64,000 nucleotides of DNA, from contig CM022672.1 of the NCBI GenBank assembly GCA_012295275.1, positions 7,983,780-8,047,779 on the forward strand, given 5' to 3'. Under the pieces are notes generated by a model. It saw only the letters and a program-made list of their open reading frames with translations. It did no database searches and was not told the DNA's origin. This DNA is from Chrysomallon squamiferum (Eukaryota; Mollusca; Gastropoda; Neomphalida; Peltospiridae). This document shows, piece by piece, positions 29,105 through 43,168 of the stretch. Position numbers and translations under genes: made by a program. How positions within the stretch are numbered: the first letter of the stretch is position 1; the number at the start of each line of letters is the position of its first letter.

Positions 29105-32100
29105 TTAAATTTGAGCAGCGGTAGCCGATGTCTGGCTTGTTGCTGATGTGGCTGAAGTCTGACTTGTAGGTGAAGTAGCTGACGTTTGGCTCGTGGCTGA
29201 TGTCGCTGAGGTCTGGCTTGTAGCAGACGTAGCCGATGTCTGGCTTGTTGCAGAGGTAGCTGATGTCTGGCTCGTAGGTGAGGTCTGACTTGTAGCCGAT
29301 GTAGGTGAGGTCTGGCTTGTGGCTGATGTGGCCGAGGTCTGGCTTGTAGCAGAAGTAGCCGATGTAGGTGAGGTTTGGCTTGTAGCAGAGGTAGCCGATG
29401 TCTGGCTTGTTGCTGATGTGGCTGAAGTCTGACTTGTAGGTGAAGTAGCTGACGTTTGGCTCGTGGCTGATGTCGCTGAGGTCTGGCTTGTAGCAGACGT
29501 AGCCGATGTCTGGCTTGTTGCAGAGGTAGCTGATGTCTGGCTCGTAGGTGAGGTCTGACTTGTAGCCGATGTAGGTGAGGTCTGGCTTGTGGCTGATGTG
29601 GCCGAGGTCTGGCTTGTAGCAGAAGTAGCCGATGTAGGTGAGGTTTGGCTTGTAGCAGAGGTAGCCGATGTCTGGCTTGTTGCTGATGTGGCTGAAGTCT
29701 GACTTGTAGGTGAAGTAGCTGACGTTTGGCTCGTGGCTGATGTCGCTGAGGTCTGGCTTGTAGCAGACGTAGCCGATGTCTGGCTTGTTGCAGAGGTAGC
29801 TGATGTCTGGCTCGTAGGTGAGGTCTGACTTGTAGCCGATGTAGGTGAGGTCTGGCTTGTGGCTGATGTGGCCGAGGTCTGGCTTGTAGCAGAAGTAGCC
29901 GATGTAGGTGAGGTTTGGCTTGTAGCAGAGGTAGCCGATGTCTGGCTTGTTGCTGATGTGGCTGAAGTCTGACTTGTAGGTGAAGTAGCTGACGTTTGGC
30001 TCGTGGCTGATGTCGCTGAGGTCTGGCTTGTAGCAGACGTAGCCGATGTCTGGCTTGTTGCAGAGGTAGCTGATGTCTGGCTCGTAGGTGAGGTCTGACT
30101 TGTAGCCGATGTAGGTGAGGTCTGGCTTGTGGCTGATGTGGCCGAGGTCTGGCTTGTAGCAGAAGTAGCCGATGTAGGTGAGGTTTGGCTTGTAGCAGAG
30201 GTAGCCGATGTCTGGCTTGTTGCTGATGTGGCTGAAGTCTGACTTGTAGGTGAAGTAGCTGACGTTTGGCTCGTGGCTGATGTCGCTGAGGTCTGGCTTG
30301 TAGCAGACGTAGCCGATGTCTGGCTTGTTGCAGAGGTAGCTGATGTCTGGCTCGTAGGTGAGGTCTGACTTGTAGCCGATGTAGGTGAGGTCTGGCTTGT
30401 GGCTGATGTGGCCGAGGTCTGGCTTGTAGCAGAAGTAGCCGATGTAGGTGAGGTTTGGCTTGTAGCAGAGGTAGCCGATGTCTGGCTTGTTGCTGATGTG
30501 GCTGAAGTCTGACTTGTAGGTGAAGTAGCTGACGTTTGGCTCGTGGCTGATGTCGCTGAGGTCTGGCTTGTAGCAGACGTAGCCGATGTCTGGCTTGTTG
30601 CAGAGGTAGCTGATGTCTGGCTCGTAGGTGAGGTCTGACTTGTAGCCGATGTAGGTGAGGTCTGGCTTGTGGCTGATGTGGCCGAGGTCTGGCTTGTAGC
30701 AGAAGTAGCCGATGTAGGTGAGGTTTGGCTTGTAGCAGAGGTAGCCGATGTCTGGCTTGTTGCTGATGTGGCTGAAGTCTGACTTGTAGGTGAAGTAGCT
30801 GACGTTTGGCTCGTGGCTGATGTCGCTGAGGTCTGGCTTGCTTGACGTAGCCGATGTCTGGCTTGTTGCAGAGGTAGCTGATGTCTGGCTCGTAGGTGAG
30901 GTCTGACTTGTAGCCGATGTAGGTGAGGTCTGGCTTGTGGCTGATGTGGCCGAGGTCTGGCTTGTAGCAGAAGTAGCCGATGTAGGTGAGGTTTGGCTTG
31001 TAGCAGAGGTAGCCGATGTCTGGCTTGTTGCTGATGTGGCTGAAGTCTGACTTGTAGGTGAAGTAGCTGACGTTTGGCTCGTGGCTGATGTCGCTGAGGT
31101 CTGGCTTGCCAGACGTAGCCGATGTCTGGCTTGTTGCAGATGTCTGGCTCGTAGGACTTGTAGCCGATGAGGTGAGGTCTGGCTTGTAGCCGATGTAGGT
31201 GAGGTCTGGCTTGTGGCTGATGTGGCCGAGGTCTGGCTTGTAGCAGAGGTAGCCGATGTCTGGCTTGTTGCTGATGTGGCTGAAGTCTGACTTGTAGGTG
31301 AAGTAGCTGACGTTTGGCTCGTGGCTGATGTCGCTGAGGTCTGGCTTGTAGCAGACGTAGCCGATGTCTGGCTTGTTGCAGAGGTAGCTGATGTCTGGCT
31401 CGTAGGTGAGGTCTGACTTGTAGCCGATGTAGGTGAGGTCTGGCTTGTGGCTGATGTGGCCGAGGTCTGGCTTGTAGCAGAAGTAGCCGATGTAGGTGAG
31501 GTTTGGCTTGTAGCAGAGGTAGCCGATGTCTGGCTTGTTGCTGATGTGGCTGAAGTCTGACTTGTAGGTGAAGTAGCTGACGTTTGGCTCGTGGCTGATG
31601 TCGCTGAGGTCTGGCTTGTAGCAGACGTAGCCGATGTCTGGCTTGTTGCAGAGGTAGCTGATGTCTGGCTCGTAGGTGAGGTCTGACTTGTAGCCGATGT
31701 AGGTGAGGTCTGGCTTGTGGCTGATGTGGCCGAGGTCTGGCTTGTAGCAGAAGTAGCCGATGTAGGTGAGGTTTGGCTTGTAGCAGAGGTAGCCGATGTC
31801 TGGCTTGTTGCTGATGTGGCTGAAGTCTGACTTGTAGGTGAAGTAGCTGACGTTTGGCTCGTGGCTGATGTCGCTGAGGTCTGGCTTGTAGCAGACGTAG
31901 CCGATGTCTGGCTTGTTGCAGAGGTAGCTGATGTCTGGCTCGTAGGTGAGGTCTGACTTGTAGCCGATGTAGGTGAGGTCTGGCTTGTGGCTGATGTGGC
32001 CGAGGTCTGGCTTGTAGCAGAAGTAGCCGATGTAGGTGAGGTTTGGCTTGTAGCAGAGGTAGCCGATGTCTGGCTTGTTGCTGATGTGGCTGAAGTCTGA

Positions 32101-35100
32101 CTTGTAGGTGAAGTAGCTGACGTTTGGCTCGTGGCTGATGTCGCTGAGGTCTGGCTTGTAGCAGACGTAGCCGATGTCTGGCTTGTTGTTGCAGAGGTAG
32201 CTGATGTCTGGCTCGTAGGTGAGGTCTGACTTGTAGCCGATGTAGGTGAGGTCTGGCTTGTGGCTGATGTGGCCGAGGTCTGGCTTGTAGCAGAAGTAGC
32301 CGATGTAGGTGAGGTTTGGCTTGTAGCAGAGGTAGCCGATGTCTGGCTTGTTGCTGATGTGGCTGAAGTCTGACTTGTAGGTGAAGTAGCTGACGTTTGG
32401 CTCGTGGCTGATGTCGCTGAGGTCTGGCTTGTAGCAGACGTAGCCGATGTCTGGCTTGTTGCAGAGGTAGCTGATGTCTGGCTCGTAGGTGAGGTCTGAC
32501 TTGTAGCCGATGTAGGTGAGGTCTGGCTTGTGGCTGATGTGGCCGAGGTCTGGCTTGTAGCAGAAGTAGCCGATGTAGGTGAGGTTTGGCTTGTAGCAGA
32601 GGTAGCCGATGTCTGGCTTGTTGCTGATGTGGCTGAAGTCTGACTTGTAGGTGAAGTAGCTGACGTTTGGCTCGTGGCTGATGTCGCTGAGGTCTGGCTT
32701 GTAGCAGACGTAGCCGATGTCTGGCTTGTTGCAGAGGTAGCTGATGTCTGGCTCGTAGGTGAGGTCTGACTTGTAGCCGATGTAGGTGAGGTCTGGCTTG
32801 TGGCTGATGTGGCCGAGGTCTGGCTTGTAGCAGAAGTAGCCGATGTAGGTGAGGTTTGGCTTGTAGCAGAGGTAGCCGATGTCTGGCTTGTTGCTGATGT
32901 GGCTGAAGTCTGACTTGTAGGTGAAGTAGCTGACGTTTGGCTCGTGGCTGAGTCTGAGGTCTGGCTTTGTCTCTGCTTGTGGCTGATGTCGGCTGAGGTC
33001 TGGTCTGACTTGTAGCCGATGTCTGGCTTGTATGTGGCCGAGGTCAGACAGACGTAGCCGATGTCTGGCTTTGCTGATTGCAGAGTCTGACTTGTAGCTG
33101 ATGTCTGGCTCGTAGGTGAGGTAGTCTGGCTCGTGTGAGCCGATGTAGGTGAGGTCTGGCTTGTGGCTGATGTGGCCGAGGTCTGGCTTGTAGCAGAAGT
33201 AGCCGATGTAGGTGAGGTTTGGCTTGTAGCAGAGGTAGCCGATGTCTGGCTTGTTGCTGATGTGGCTGAAGTCTGACTTGTAGGTGAAGTAGCTGACGTT
33301 TGGCTCGTGGCTGATGTCGCTGAGGTCTGGCTTGTAGCAGACGTAGCCGATGTCTGGCTTGTTGCAGAGGTAGCTGATGTCTGGCTCGTAGGTGAGGTCT
33401 GACTTGTAGCCGATGTAGGTGAGGTCTGGCTTGTGGCTGATGTGGCCGAGGTCTGGCTTGTAGCAGAAGTAGCCGATGTAGGTGAGGTTTGGCTTGTAGC
33501 AGAGGTAGCCGATGTCTGGCTTGTTGCTGATGTGGCTGAAGTCTGACTTGTAGGTGAAGTAGCTGACGTTTGGCTCGTGGCTGATGTCGCTGAGGTCTGG
33601 CTTGTAGCAGACGTAGCCGATGTCTGGCTTGTTGCAGAGGTAGCTGATGTCTGGCTCGTAGGTGAGGTCTGACTTGTAGCCGATGTAGGTGAGGTCTGGC
33701 TTGTGGCTGATGTGGCCGAGGTCTGGCTTGTAGCAGAAGTAGCCGATGTAGGTGAGGTTTGGCTTGTAGCAGAGGTAGCCGATGTCTGGCTTGTTGCTGA
33801 TGTGGCTGAAGTCTGACTTGTAGGTGAAGTAGCTGACGTTTGGCTCGTGGCTGATGTCGCTGAGGTCTGGCTTGTAGCAGACGTAGCCGATGTCTGGCTT
33901 GTTGCAGAGGTAGCTGATGTCTGGCTCGTAGGTGAGGTCTGACTTGTAGCCGATGTAGGTGAGGTCTGGCTTGTGGCTGATGTGGCCGAGGTCTGGCTTG
34001 TAGCAGAAGTAGCCGATGTAGGTGAGGTTTGGCTTGTAGCAGAGGTAGCCGATGTCTGGCTTGTTGCTGATGTGGCTGAAGTCTGACTTGTAGGTGAAGT
34101 AGCTGACGTTTGGCTCGTGGCTGATGTCGCTGAGGTCTGGCTTGTAGCAGACGTAGCCGATGTCTGGCTTGTTGCAGAGGTAGCTGATGTCTGGCTCGTA
34201 GGTGAGGTCTGACTTGTAGCCGATGTAGGTGAGGTCTGGCTTGTGGCTGATGTGGCCGAGGTCTGGCTTGTAGCAGAAGTAGCCGATGTAGGTGAGGTTT
34301 GGCTTGTAGCAGAGGTAGCCGATGTCTGGCTTGTTGCTGATGTGGCTGAAGTCTGACTTGTAGGTGAAGTAGCTGACGTTTGGCTCGTGGCTGATGTCGC
34401 TGAGGTCTGGCTTGTAGCAGACGTAGCCGATGTCTGGCTTGTTGCAGAGGTAGCTGATGTCTGGCTCGTAGGTGAGGTCTGACTTGTAGCCGATGTAGGT
34501 GAGGTCTGGCTTGTGGCTGATGTGGCCGAGGTCTGGCTTGTAGCAGAAGTAGCCGATGTAGGTGAGGTTTGGCTTGTAGCAGAGGTAGCCGATGTCTGGC
34601 TTGTTGCTGATGTGGCTGAAGTCTGACTTGTAGGTGAAGTAGCTGACGTTTGGCTCGTGGCTGATGTCGCTGAGGTCTGGCTTGTAGCAGACGTAGCCGA
34701 TGTCTGGCTTGTTGCAGAGGTAGCTGATGTCTGGCTCGTAGGTGAGGTCTGACTTGTAGCCGATGTAGGTGAGGTCTGGCTTGTGGCTGATGTGGCCGAG
34801 GTCTGGCTTGTAGCAGAAGTAGCCGATGTAGGTGAGGTTTGGCTTGTAGCAGAGGTAGCCGATGTCTGGCTTGTTGCTGATGTGGCTGAAGTCTGACTTG
34901 TAGGTGAAGTAGCTGACGTTTGGCTCGTGGCTGATGTCGCTGAGGTCTGGCTTGTAGCAGACGTAGCCGATGTCTGGCTTGTTGCAGAGGTAGCTGATGT
35001 CTGGCTCGTAGGTGAGGTCTGACTTGTAGCCGATGTAGGTGAGGTCTGGCTTGTGGCTGATGTGGCCGAGGTCTGGCTTGTAGCAGAAGTAGCCGATGTA

Positions 35101-38100
35101 GGTGAGGTTTGGCTTGTAGCAGAGGTAGCCGATGTCTGGCTTGTTGCTGATGTGGCTGAAGTCTGACTTGTAGGTGAAGTAGCTGACGTTTGGCTCGTGG
35201 CTGATGTCGCTGAGGTCTGGCTTGTAGCAGACGTAGCCGATGTCTGGCTTGTTGCAGAGGTAGCTGATGTCTGGCTCGTAGGTGAGGTCTGACTTGTAGC
35301 CGATGTAGGTGAGGTCTGGCTTGTGGCTGATGTGGCCGAGGTCTGGCTTGTAGCAGAAGTAGCCGATGTAGGTGAGGTTTGGCTTGTAGCAGAGGTAGCC
35401 GATGTCTGGCTTGTTGCTGATGTGGCTGAAGTCTGACTTGTAGGTGAAGTAGCTGACGTTTGGCTCGTGGCTGATGTCGCTGAGGTCTGGCTTGTAGCAG
35501 ACGTAGCCGATGTCTGGCTTGTTGCAGAGGTAGCTGATGTCTGGCTCGTAGGTGAGGTCTGACTTGTAGCCGATGTAGGTGAGGTCTGGCTTGTGGCTGA
35601 TGTGGCCGAGGTCTGGCTTGTAGCAGAAGTAGCCGATGTAGGTGAGGTTTGGCTTGTAGCAGAGGTAGCCGATGTCTGGCTTGTTGCTGATGTGGCTGAA
35701 GTCTGACTTGTAGGTGAAGTAGCTGACGTTTGGCTCGTGGCTGATGTCGCTGAGGTCTGGCTTGTAGCAGACGTAGCCGATGTCTGGCTTGTTGCAGAGG
35801 TAGCTGATGTCTGGCTCGTAGGTGAGGTCTGACTTGTAGCCGATGTAGGTGAGGTCTGGCTTGTGGCTGATGTGGCCGAGGTCTGGCTTGTAGCAGAAGT
35901 AGCAGAAGTAGCCGATGTAGGTGAGGTTTGGCTTGTAGCAGAGGTAGCCGATGTCTGGCTTGTTGCTGATGTGGCTGAAGTCTGACTTGTAGGTGAAGTA
36001 GCTGACGTTTGGCTCGTGGCTGATGTCGCTGAGGTCTGGCTTGTAGCAGACGTAGCCGATGTCTGGCTTGTTGCAGAGGTAGCTGATGTCTGGCTCGTAG
36101 GTGAGGTCTGACTTGTAGCCGATGTAGGTGAGGTCTGGCTTGTGGCTGATGTGGCCGAGGTCTGGCTTGTAGCAGAAGTAGCCGATGTAGGTGAGGTTTG
36201 GCTTGTAGCAGAGGTAGCCGATGTCTGGCTTGTTGCTGATGTGGCTGAAGTCTGACTTGTAGGTGAAGTAGCTGACGTTTGGCTCGTGGCTGATGTCGCT
36301 GAGGTCTGGCTTGTAGCAGACGTAGCCGATGTCTGGCTTGTTGCAGAGGTAGCTGATGTCTGGCTCGTAGGTGAGGTCTGACTTGTAGCCGATGTAGGTG
36401 AGGTCTGGCTTGTGGCTGATGTGGCCGAGGTCTGGCTTGTAGCAGAAGTAGCCGATGTAGGTGAGGTTTGGCTTGTAGCAGAGGTAGCCGATGTCTGGCT
36501 TGTTGCTGATGTGGCTGAAGTCTGACTTGTAGGTGAAGTAGCTGACGTTTGGCTCGTGGCTGATGTCGCTGAGGTCTGGCTTGTAGCAGACGTAGCCGAT
36601 GTCTGGCTTGTTGTTGCAGAGGTAGCTGAGAGGTAGCTGATGTCTGGCTCGTAGGTGAGGTCTGACTTGTAGCCGATGTAGGTGAGGTCTGGCTTGTGGC
36701 TGATGTGGCCGAGGTCTGGCTTGTAGCAGAAGTAGCCGATGTAGGTGAGGTTTGGCTTGTAGCAGAGGTAGCCGATGTCTGGCTTGTTGCTGATGTGGCT
36801 GAAGTCTGACTTGTAGGTGAAGTAGCTGACGTTTGGCTCGTGGCTGATGTCGCTGAGGTCTGGCTTGTAGCAGACGTAGCCGATGTCTGGCTTGTTGCAG
36901 AGGTAGCTGATGTCTGGCTCGTAGGTGAGGTCTGACTTGTAGCCGATGTAGGTGAGGTCTGGCTTGTGGCTGATGTGGCCGAGGTCTGGCTTGTAGCAGA
37001 AGTAGCCGATGTAGGTGAGGTTTGGCTTGTAGCAGAGGTAGCCGATGTCTGGCTTGTTGCTGATGTGGCTGAAGTCTGACTTGTAGGTGAAGTAGCTGAC
37101 GTTTGGCTCGTGGCTGATGTCGCTGAGGTCTGGCTTGTAGCAGACGTAGCCGATGTCTGGCTTGTTGCAGAGGTAGCTGATGTCTGGCTCGTAGGTGAGG
37201 TCTGACTTGTAGCCGATGTAGGTGAGGTCTGGCTTGTGGCTGATGTGGCCGAGGTCTGGCTTGTAGCAGAAGTAGCCGATGTAGGTGAGGTTTGGCTTGT
37301 AGCAGAGGTAGCCGATGTCTGGCTTGTTGCTGATGTGGCTGAAGTCTGACTTGTAGGTGAAGTAGCTGACGTTTGGCTCGTGGCTGATGTCGCTGAGGTC
37401 TGGCTTGTAGCAGACGTAGCCGATGTCTGGCTTGTTGCAGAGGTAGCTGATGTCTGGCTCGTAGGTGAGGTCTGACTTGTAGCCGATGTAGGTGAGGTCT
37501 GGCTTGTGGCTGATGTGGCCGAGGTCTGGCTTGTAGCAGAAGTAGCCGATGTAGGTGAGGTTTGGCTTGTAGCAGAGGTAGCCGATGTCTGGCTTGTTGC
37601 TGATGTGGCTGAAGTCTGACTTGTAGGTGAAGTAGCTGACGTTTGGCTCGTGGCTGATGTCGCTGAGGTCTGGCTTGTAGCAGACGTAGCCGATGTCTGG
37701 CTTGTTGCAGAGGTAGCTGATGTCTGGCTCGTAGGTGAGGTCTGACTTGTAGCCGATGTAGGTGAGGTCTGGCTTGTGGCTGATGTGGCCGAGGTCTGGC
37801 TTGTAGCAGAAGTAGCCGATGTAGGTGAGGTTTGGCTTGTAGCAGAGGTAGCCGATGTCTGGCTTGTTGCTGATGTGGCTGAAGTCTGACTTGTAGGTGA
37901 AGTAGCTGACGTTTGGCTCGTGGCTGATGTCGCTGAGGTCTGGCTTGTAGCAGACGTAGCCGATGTCTGGCTTGTTGCAGAGGTTGCTGATGTCTGGCTC
38001 GTAGGTGAGGTCTGACTTGTAGCCGATGTAGGTGAGGTCTGGCTTGTGGCTGATGTGGCCGAGGTCTGGCTTGTAGCAGAAGTTTTGTAGGTTTTTTGGC

Positions 38101-38483
38101 TTTGTAGCAGAGGTAGCCGATTGTTGCTGATGTGGCTGAAGTCTGACTTGTAGGTGAAGTAGCTGATTTCTGGCTTGTAGCAGACGTCTGATTTGTCTGG
38201 CTCGTAGGTGAGGTTTTGTAGCCGATTTGAGGTCTGGCTTGTGGCTGATGTGGCCGAGGTCTGGCTTGTAGCAGAAGTAGCCGATGTAGGTGAGGTTTGG
38301 CTTGTAGCAGAGGTAGCCGATGTTTGTTGCTGTTTGAAGTCTGACTTGTAGGTGAAGTAGTGACGTTTGTTTTGGCTGATTTTTATTTTTTTTGTTTTGT
38401 TGTTGCTTTTGTTTATTTTTGCATTATTTATTTTATTTTGGCTCGTGGGTGGCTGTTTATTATTATTTTTATTTTTGTTGTTG

Positions 38484-38551
<68 letters not shown>

Positions 38552-40736
38552 GTTATTTTAGCAAGAAGTGAATGAATTATACAACACACAGGTTTACTTC
38601 CAATAGTTCAAACTATTTCCTTCTGGAATAATTGTTTTTTCTTTGTAACTATGCAGTGTATGAACAGTTAGACTTACCTGCAGACCACCTTCGAAGCTAT
38701 GTCACAGGCACCTGTCTTGGATTCGTAGATGAGGGGCATAGGGCATGTAAGGTGTGCAGTGACTCCAAAATTGCAAAAGAAATATCTAGTACAATCAAAG
38801 CAGTCAGGGTAGTAACTCAAGGGCGAGTTAAGAGCACACCCTGTTATGCACGTAAGCTTGTCTGAACGAAGGAAATAGAAGAATACAAATTTTTAAAACA
38901 TTAATTATAATAATGACATTGTTTTATTCATTTGATTCGGAATATATATTTTTGTGCGCTCTAGGCCTTTGATTCTTCAAGTTGGAGTAAATTATTATTA
39001 ATGAAAACAGAAAATTGTAAAATGATATTTCGATCTTTGGTTGAATAGATACTGAATTGTCTCGTCTGCTTCACCATTTCGCAATGTATATTTGATGTTT
39101 GAATAAATATATTAGTCGTATGAAAACGTTTAAATATGTCAGATTAAGAAACAACAATGTCCTGATAATCGAAGTGCAATTGCAAAACTTACATGGCGAC
39201 GCTGGTGTAGGACTTGTACCACTGGTAGTAGACGTTATCCACGTTGCCGATGTCGGGCTTGTCACCGACTGCTGACTGAATGCTGATGTTGGGCTAGTTG
39301 TTAATGACTGTCGACTTGTTACTGACGTCCGACTCGTGGCTGATGTGGCACTTGTCGCTGATGTTGTACTGTAAATTATATACCGATGTTAATTCTAAAC
39401 TGTTGAAAAGAGTCGGAAGAATCGATTTTCGTTCTTAAGTATTCTGTCAACTAAATCATCAAGATATAGAAACTATAATGCATAAATACAGTGACAAACG
39501 TTAGTAGTAATTGTGATATAATGCTCTGATAATCTTAATTTCATGAGAGACCTTTTATTTTAAAAGAGTTTTAGTATATATGTTAACTTACACACAAGTT
39601 ACTAAGTACTGATAGTTGCAAATTCCTTGCACTGCGTCGTACAAGAGACTTGGTGGACAAGAAAATGAGATGGCTGAGTTCAAATCACAGTTCCAGAACT
39701 TAGCGCAGTCACCACAGTCAGGATAGTTACCAACTGCACGACCCGTGCAAGAAGTGATACAAAATCTGTGTACTGTAAATACATAAATAAATAAATAAAT
39801 AAATGCGAGTAGCAACAACAACAACAACAACAATAATAATAATAATAATAAAATAAATAATAGTAACGAAAAAGTTTAAATTATCATAATTATTATTGTT
39901 TGGGTTTTCTGGATTGTTGTTTTCCCTTCTGCTGTTTTTACACACACTGTTTCTATAATTTGCTTCCTGTTATTTAACGATCTTTGCATTTTGCTTACTT
40001 TTTTTATTATAGTTATTTTCTGTTGTTGTCTGTTTGTTTGGCTTTCTTCTTTTTTTTACTTCTTTTTTTCGAAGGAGACTATTTGTTTGACAGTAATGGA
40101 AACTTTCTGAACATTTAAGGTCAAACGTTTTAGAAAGCCATTATAAGATATGTACGTACTATTTTCCATTTGTTTTTTTCCTGGCAATTCTTACCTAATG
40201 GTAAATTTCTTCTTCGGTACTATAAAATTTCAATTTATAAAATACCAACAATTTTAAAAATATTTATTTAATTATTTATTTTATTTTATTTTATTTTATT
40301 TTATTTTATTTTATTTTATTTTTTTTATTTGTTTTTTTTGATTTGATTTGATTTGATTTGATTTTATTCATAACAAGTTCACATCCATACTTACCAAGAG
40401 AAGGTGGTGTCATGGATGTTACGCTGGTTGTTGGAGTCTGGCTGGTCGCTGACGTGGTCGTTGTTGGCGATGTCATGCTTGTTTGTGACTGAAGGCTGGA
40501 TGCAGAGGTTGGGCTTGTAGTTACCGACTGGGGACTGGTTTTGGAAGTGAGACTCGTTAACGACGTCATACTTGTCGCTGACGTTGTGGAGGACGTTGTA
40601 GTTCTGGCAAAATGGATAATTACTTTTTATTAGGTAATTTTTTTACAGATCTGGTAGATAAATAAATGTAATGAAGATAAACAGAACTCGTTCAAAAAAC
40701 AGTGAAAACTAAAATTTAAAAAAAATAAAAAATAAA

Positions 40737-40811
<75 letters not shown>

Positions 40812-42216
40812 GGACAAGAAATGACAAATCTTAAACTTCAACATATGTTTAAATATTCAGATATTTTTGTTACAATTTAAATAAACAATATTAATTTTTT
40901 AAATTAAAATTAGTTAATCAGTTAATTAATTTATTTTATTAGCATATCAAAAACTAATTTATTTTTTGTTTAAACTTGTAAAACAAGATGGAAAGCAAAA
41001 CGGCTCTCTGAGCAGGAGAGATACACAGTGTAATCTGGAAAAAGATGCCTAACACAAAAACGTGATATTTAAAATAAACTTACATGCAGATAACATTTGA
41101 CTGGAAATTACATATACCAAGGACTGCGTCATAATGAAGGCTTGGGGGACAGGAAGTCAGAGTTCCCGTGTTACTATGGCAATTCCAGAAGTTTGCACAG
41201 TTGTCACAATCAGGGTATTTGCCAAGAATGCGCCCAGCGCATGAAGTTACGCAGTACTGTTTAACTGAAAATGTTAACTTTATAAAATAATTCGTGCTTT
41301 TTTGTTAGTTTTATTTTTGATGAATGGTTCAGTTGTTTTTGATATCATTACATAAATTCAACGTTTTGGACTTTGAAAGAAATAAAGAAACAAAGCCCAC
41401 AGAAACAAGAAGAACTTAACATTGAAATGAATTACTGAGAGAAAGATATACTGCTTAGAGAGAAAAAAAACAACAAAAAAAAAAACGTCGATTAAATATT
41501 TATCCTTTTTTTTTTTTTTTTTTTTTTCTTCAATTATGTCACAAAGTAGACTTCGGACTAAAAAGTAAATTGCTGTTGTCGTTGTTGTTCTTCTTCTCAT
41601 ATGTTAATTATTATTTATTTATTTACTTATTTACGTTTTCAGTTATAATTATTTTCTCTGTAAACAGAAACTGTTTCTATGAGCTAATGATACAGGTTTG
41701 GTTGAAATGCTTAATTTATGTATCAGGTGTAGACTTAGGAATTAAAATGAAAACGGGAAAACGGTTTTGATAGGGCTGTTGACTGACGTCGAGTTAGTAT
41801 AACTTTTTCTATAATTCTATTAACAATAAAAATAAATAATAGCTAAAATACAGTCTGGCAGGTGACTTACGATACGACGGCGATGTTGGACTTGTGTTGG
41901 ACGTCGCACTTGTCGTGGGAGTTTGGCTCGTGGCCGATACTGTTGTAGTCGCCGATGTTCTACTTGTTTGAGATTGTTGACTGAGAGCTGACGTTGCACT
42001 TGTAGTTTGTGACTGTGGGCTTGTCACTGATGTCAAGCTTGTTGCTGACGTTGCACTCGTTGGAGAGGTCAGAGACGTGGTAGTTGTTCTGGTGAAGGTG
42101 TAAAAATAAAGTGACAATTATCACTAACAGGCGAAACTAAAACTGCAAGCGCAATACGCACAAATTTTTCTCCCGTATCTTGTTTTCTTCTTCTTATTAT
42201 TAACTATTGTATTTTC

Positions 42217-42255
<39 letters not shown>

Positions 42256-43127
42256 TTTGTTTGTTTGTTTGTTTGTTTGTTTGTTTGTTTGTTTATTTGT
42301 TTACTGTTTGGTATTTGTAAACTATACCTGCAGACAACACTGACTGGGAAGTTGCAGATTCCGGTCACGGCATCGTAGTAGAGAGGCGAGCAGTCGAAAA
42401 CAAAGGCATTTTCACTCATGCAGAAATAGAATCTGGTGCAGGATGAGCAGTCTGGATAATAGGCATCGGATTTCCCCGTACAATCACTAACACATCCTAG
42501 CTGATCTGAAAAAAAATCACAACAACAAACAAACTATTATATAGAATTACTAATATAATCAACTGGAACACACAAGCACGCATGCCCATGTACATATGTA
42601 CATACTCATTCACTCACTCAATCAACGTTGAGCTTTCAAACACTAACTGGGTCCTAACAAAATCACTAAAATTATCAGACGTCATGAAGCACAGAGTGGA
42701 ACATATCTACTAACATGCTGAAGCCGGAGTTGGACTTGTCGCTGAGGTGGCGCTGGTTGTTGGCGATGTAGTCGGTGACGTTGCACTCGTCTGTGAAGGT
42801 GTAGGAGAGGTTCGACTAGTTTGTGATTGTTGACTGAAAGCCGACGTAGGACTAGTTGTAGCCGATGTTGCGCTGGCTGCAGATGTCACTGATGTAACAC
42901 TCGTTAAAGATGTTGGACTTGTAGCTGAAGTCGTCGTTGTTCTTCATTAAAAAGAAAAACCATATATATTAGTAGAACATTATTTAATAGTCCTGTTTGT
43001 TTTTTTCTATGGAGGGTCATTACATTTTATGAATAATGAAAAACATGAATAACTGTTCAAAACGACGAGTCTGAAATTGGAAAACACCTGTATCTGCCTC
43101 ATACGCATGCACGCGCGCGCGCGCACA

Positions 43128-43168
<41 letters not shown>

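Noticed and set aside
29118-38360. CRISPR array or satellite-only interpretation of the 270-bp repeat
   Set aside because: There are no alternating spacers. The codon-level TS pattern, shared with spliced linker exons upstream, and the closing in-frame stop favour a coding minisatellite.
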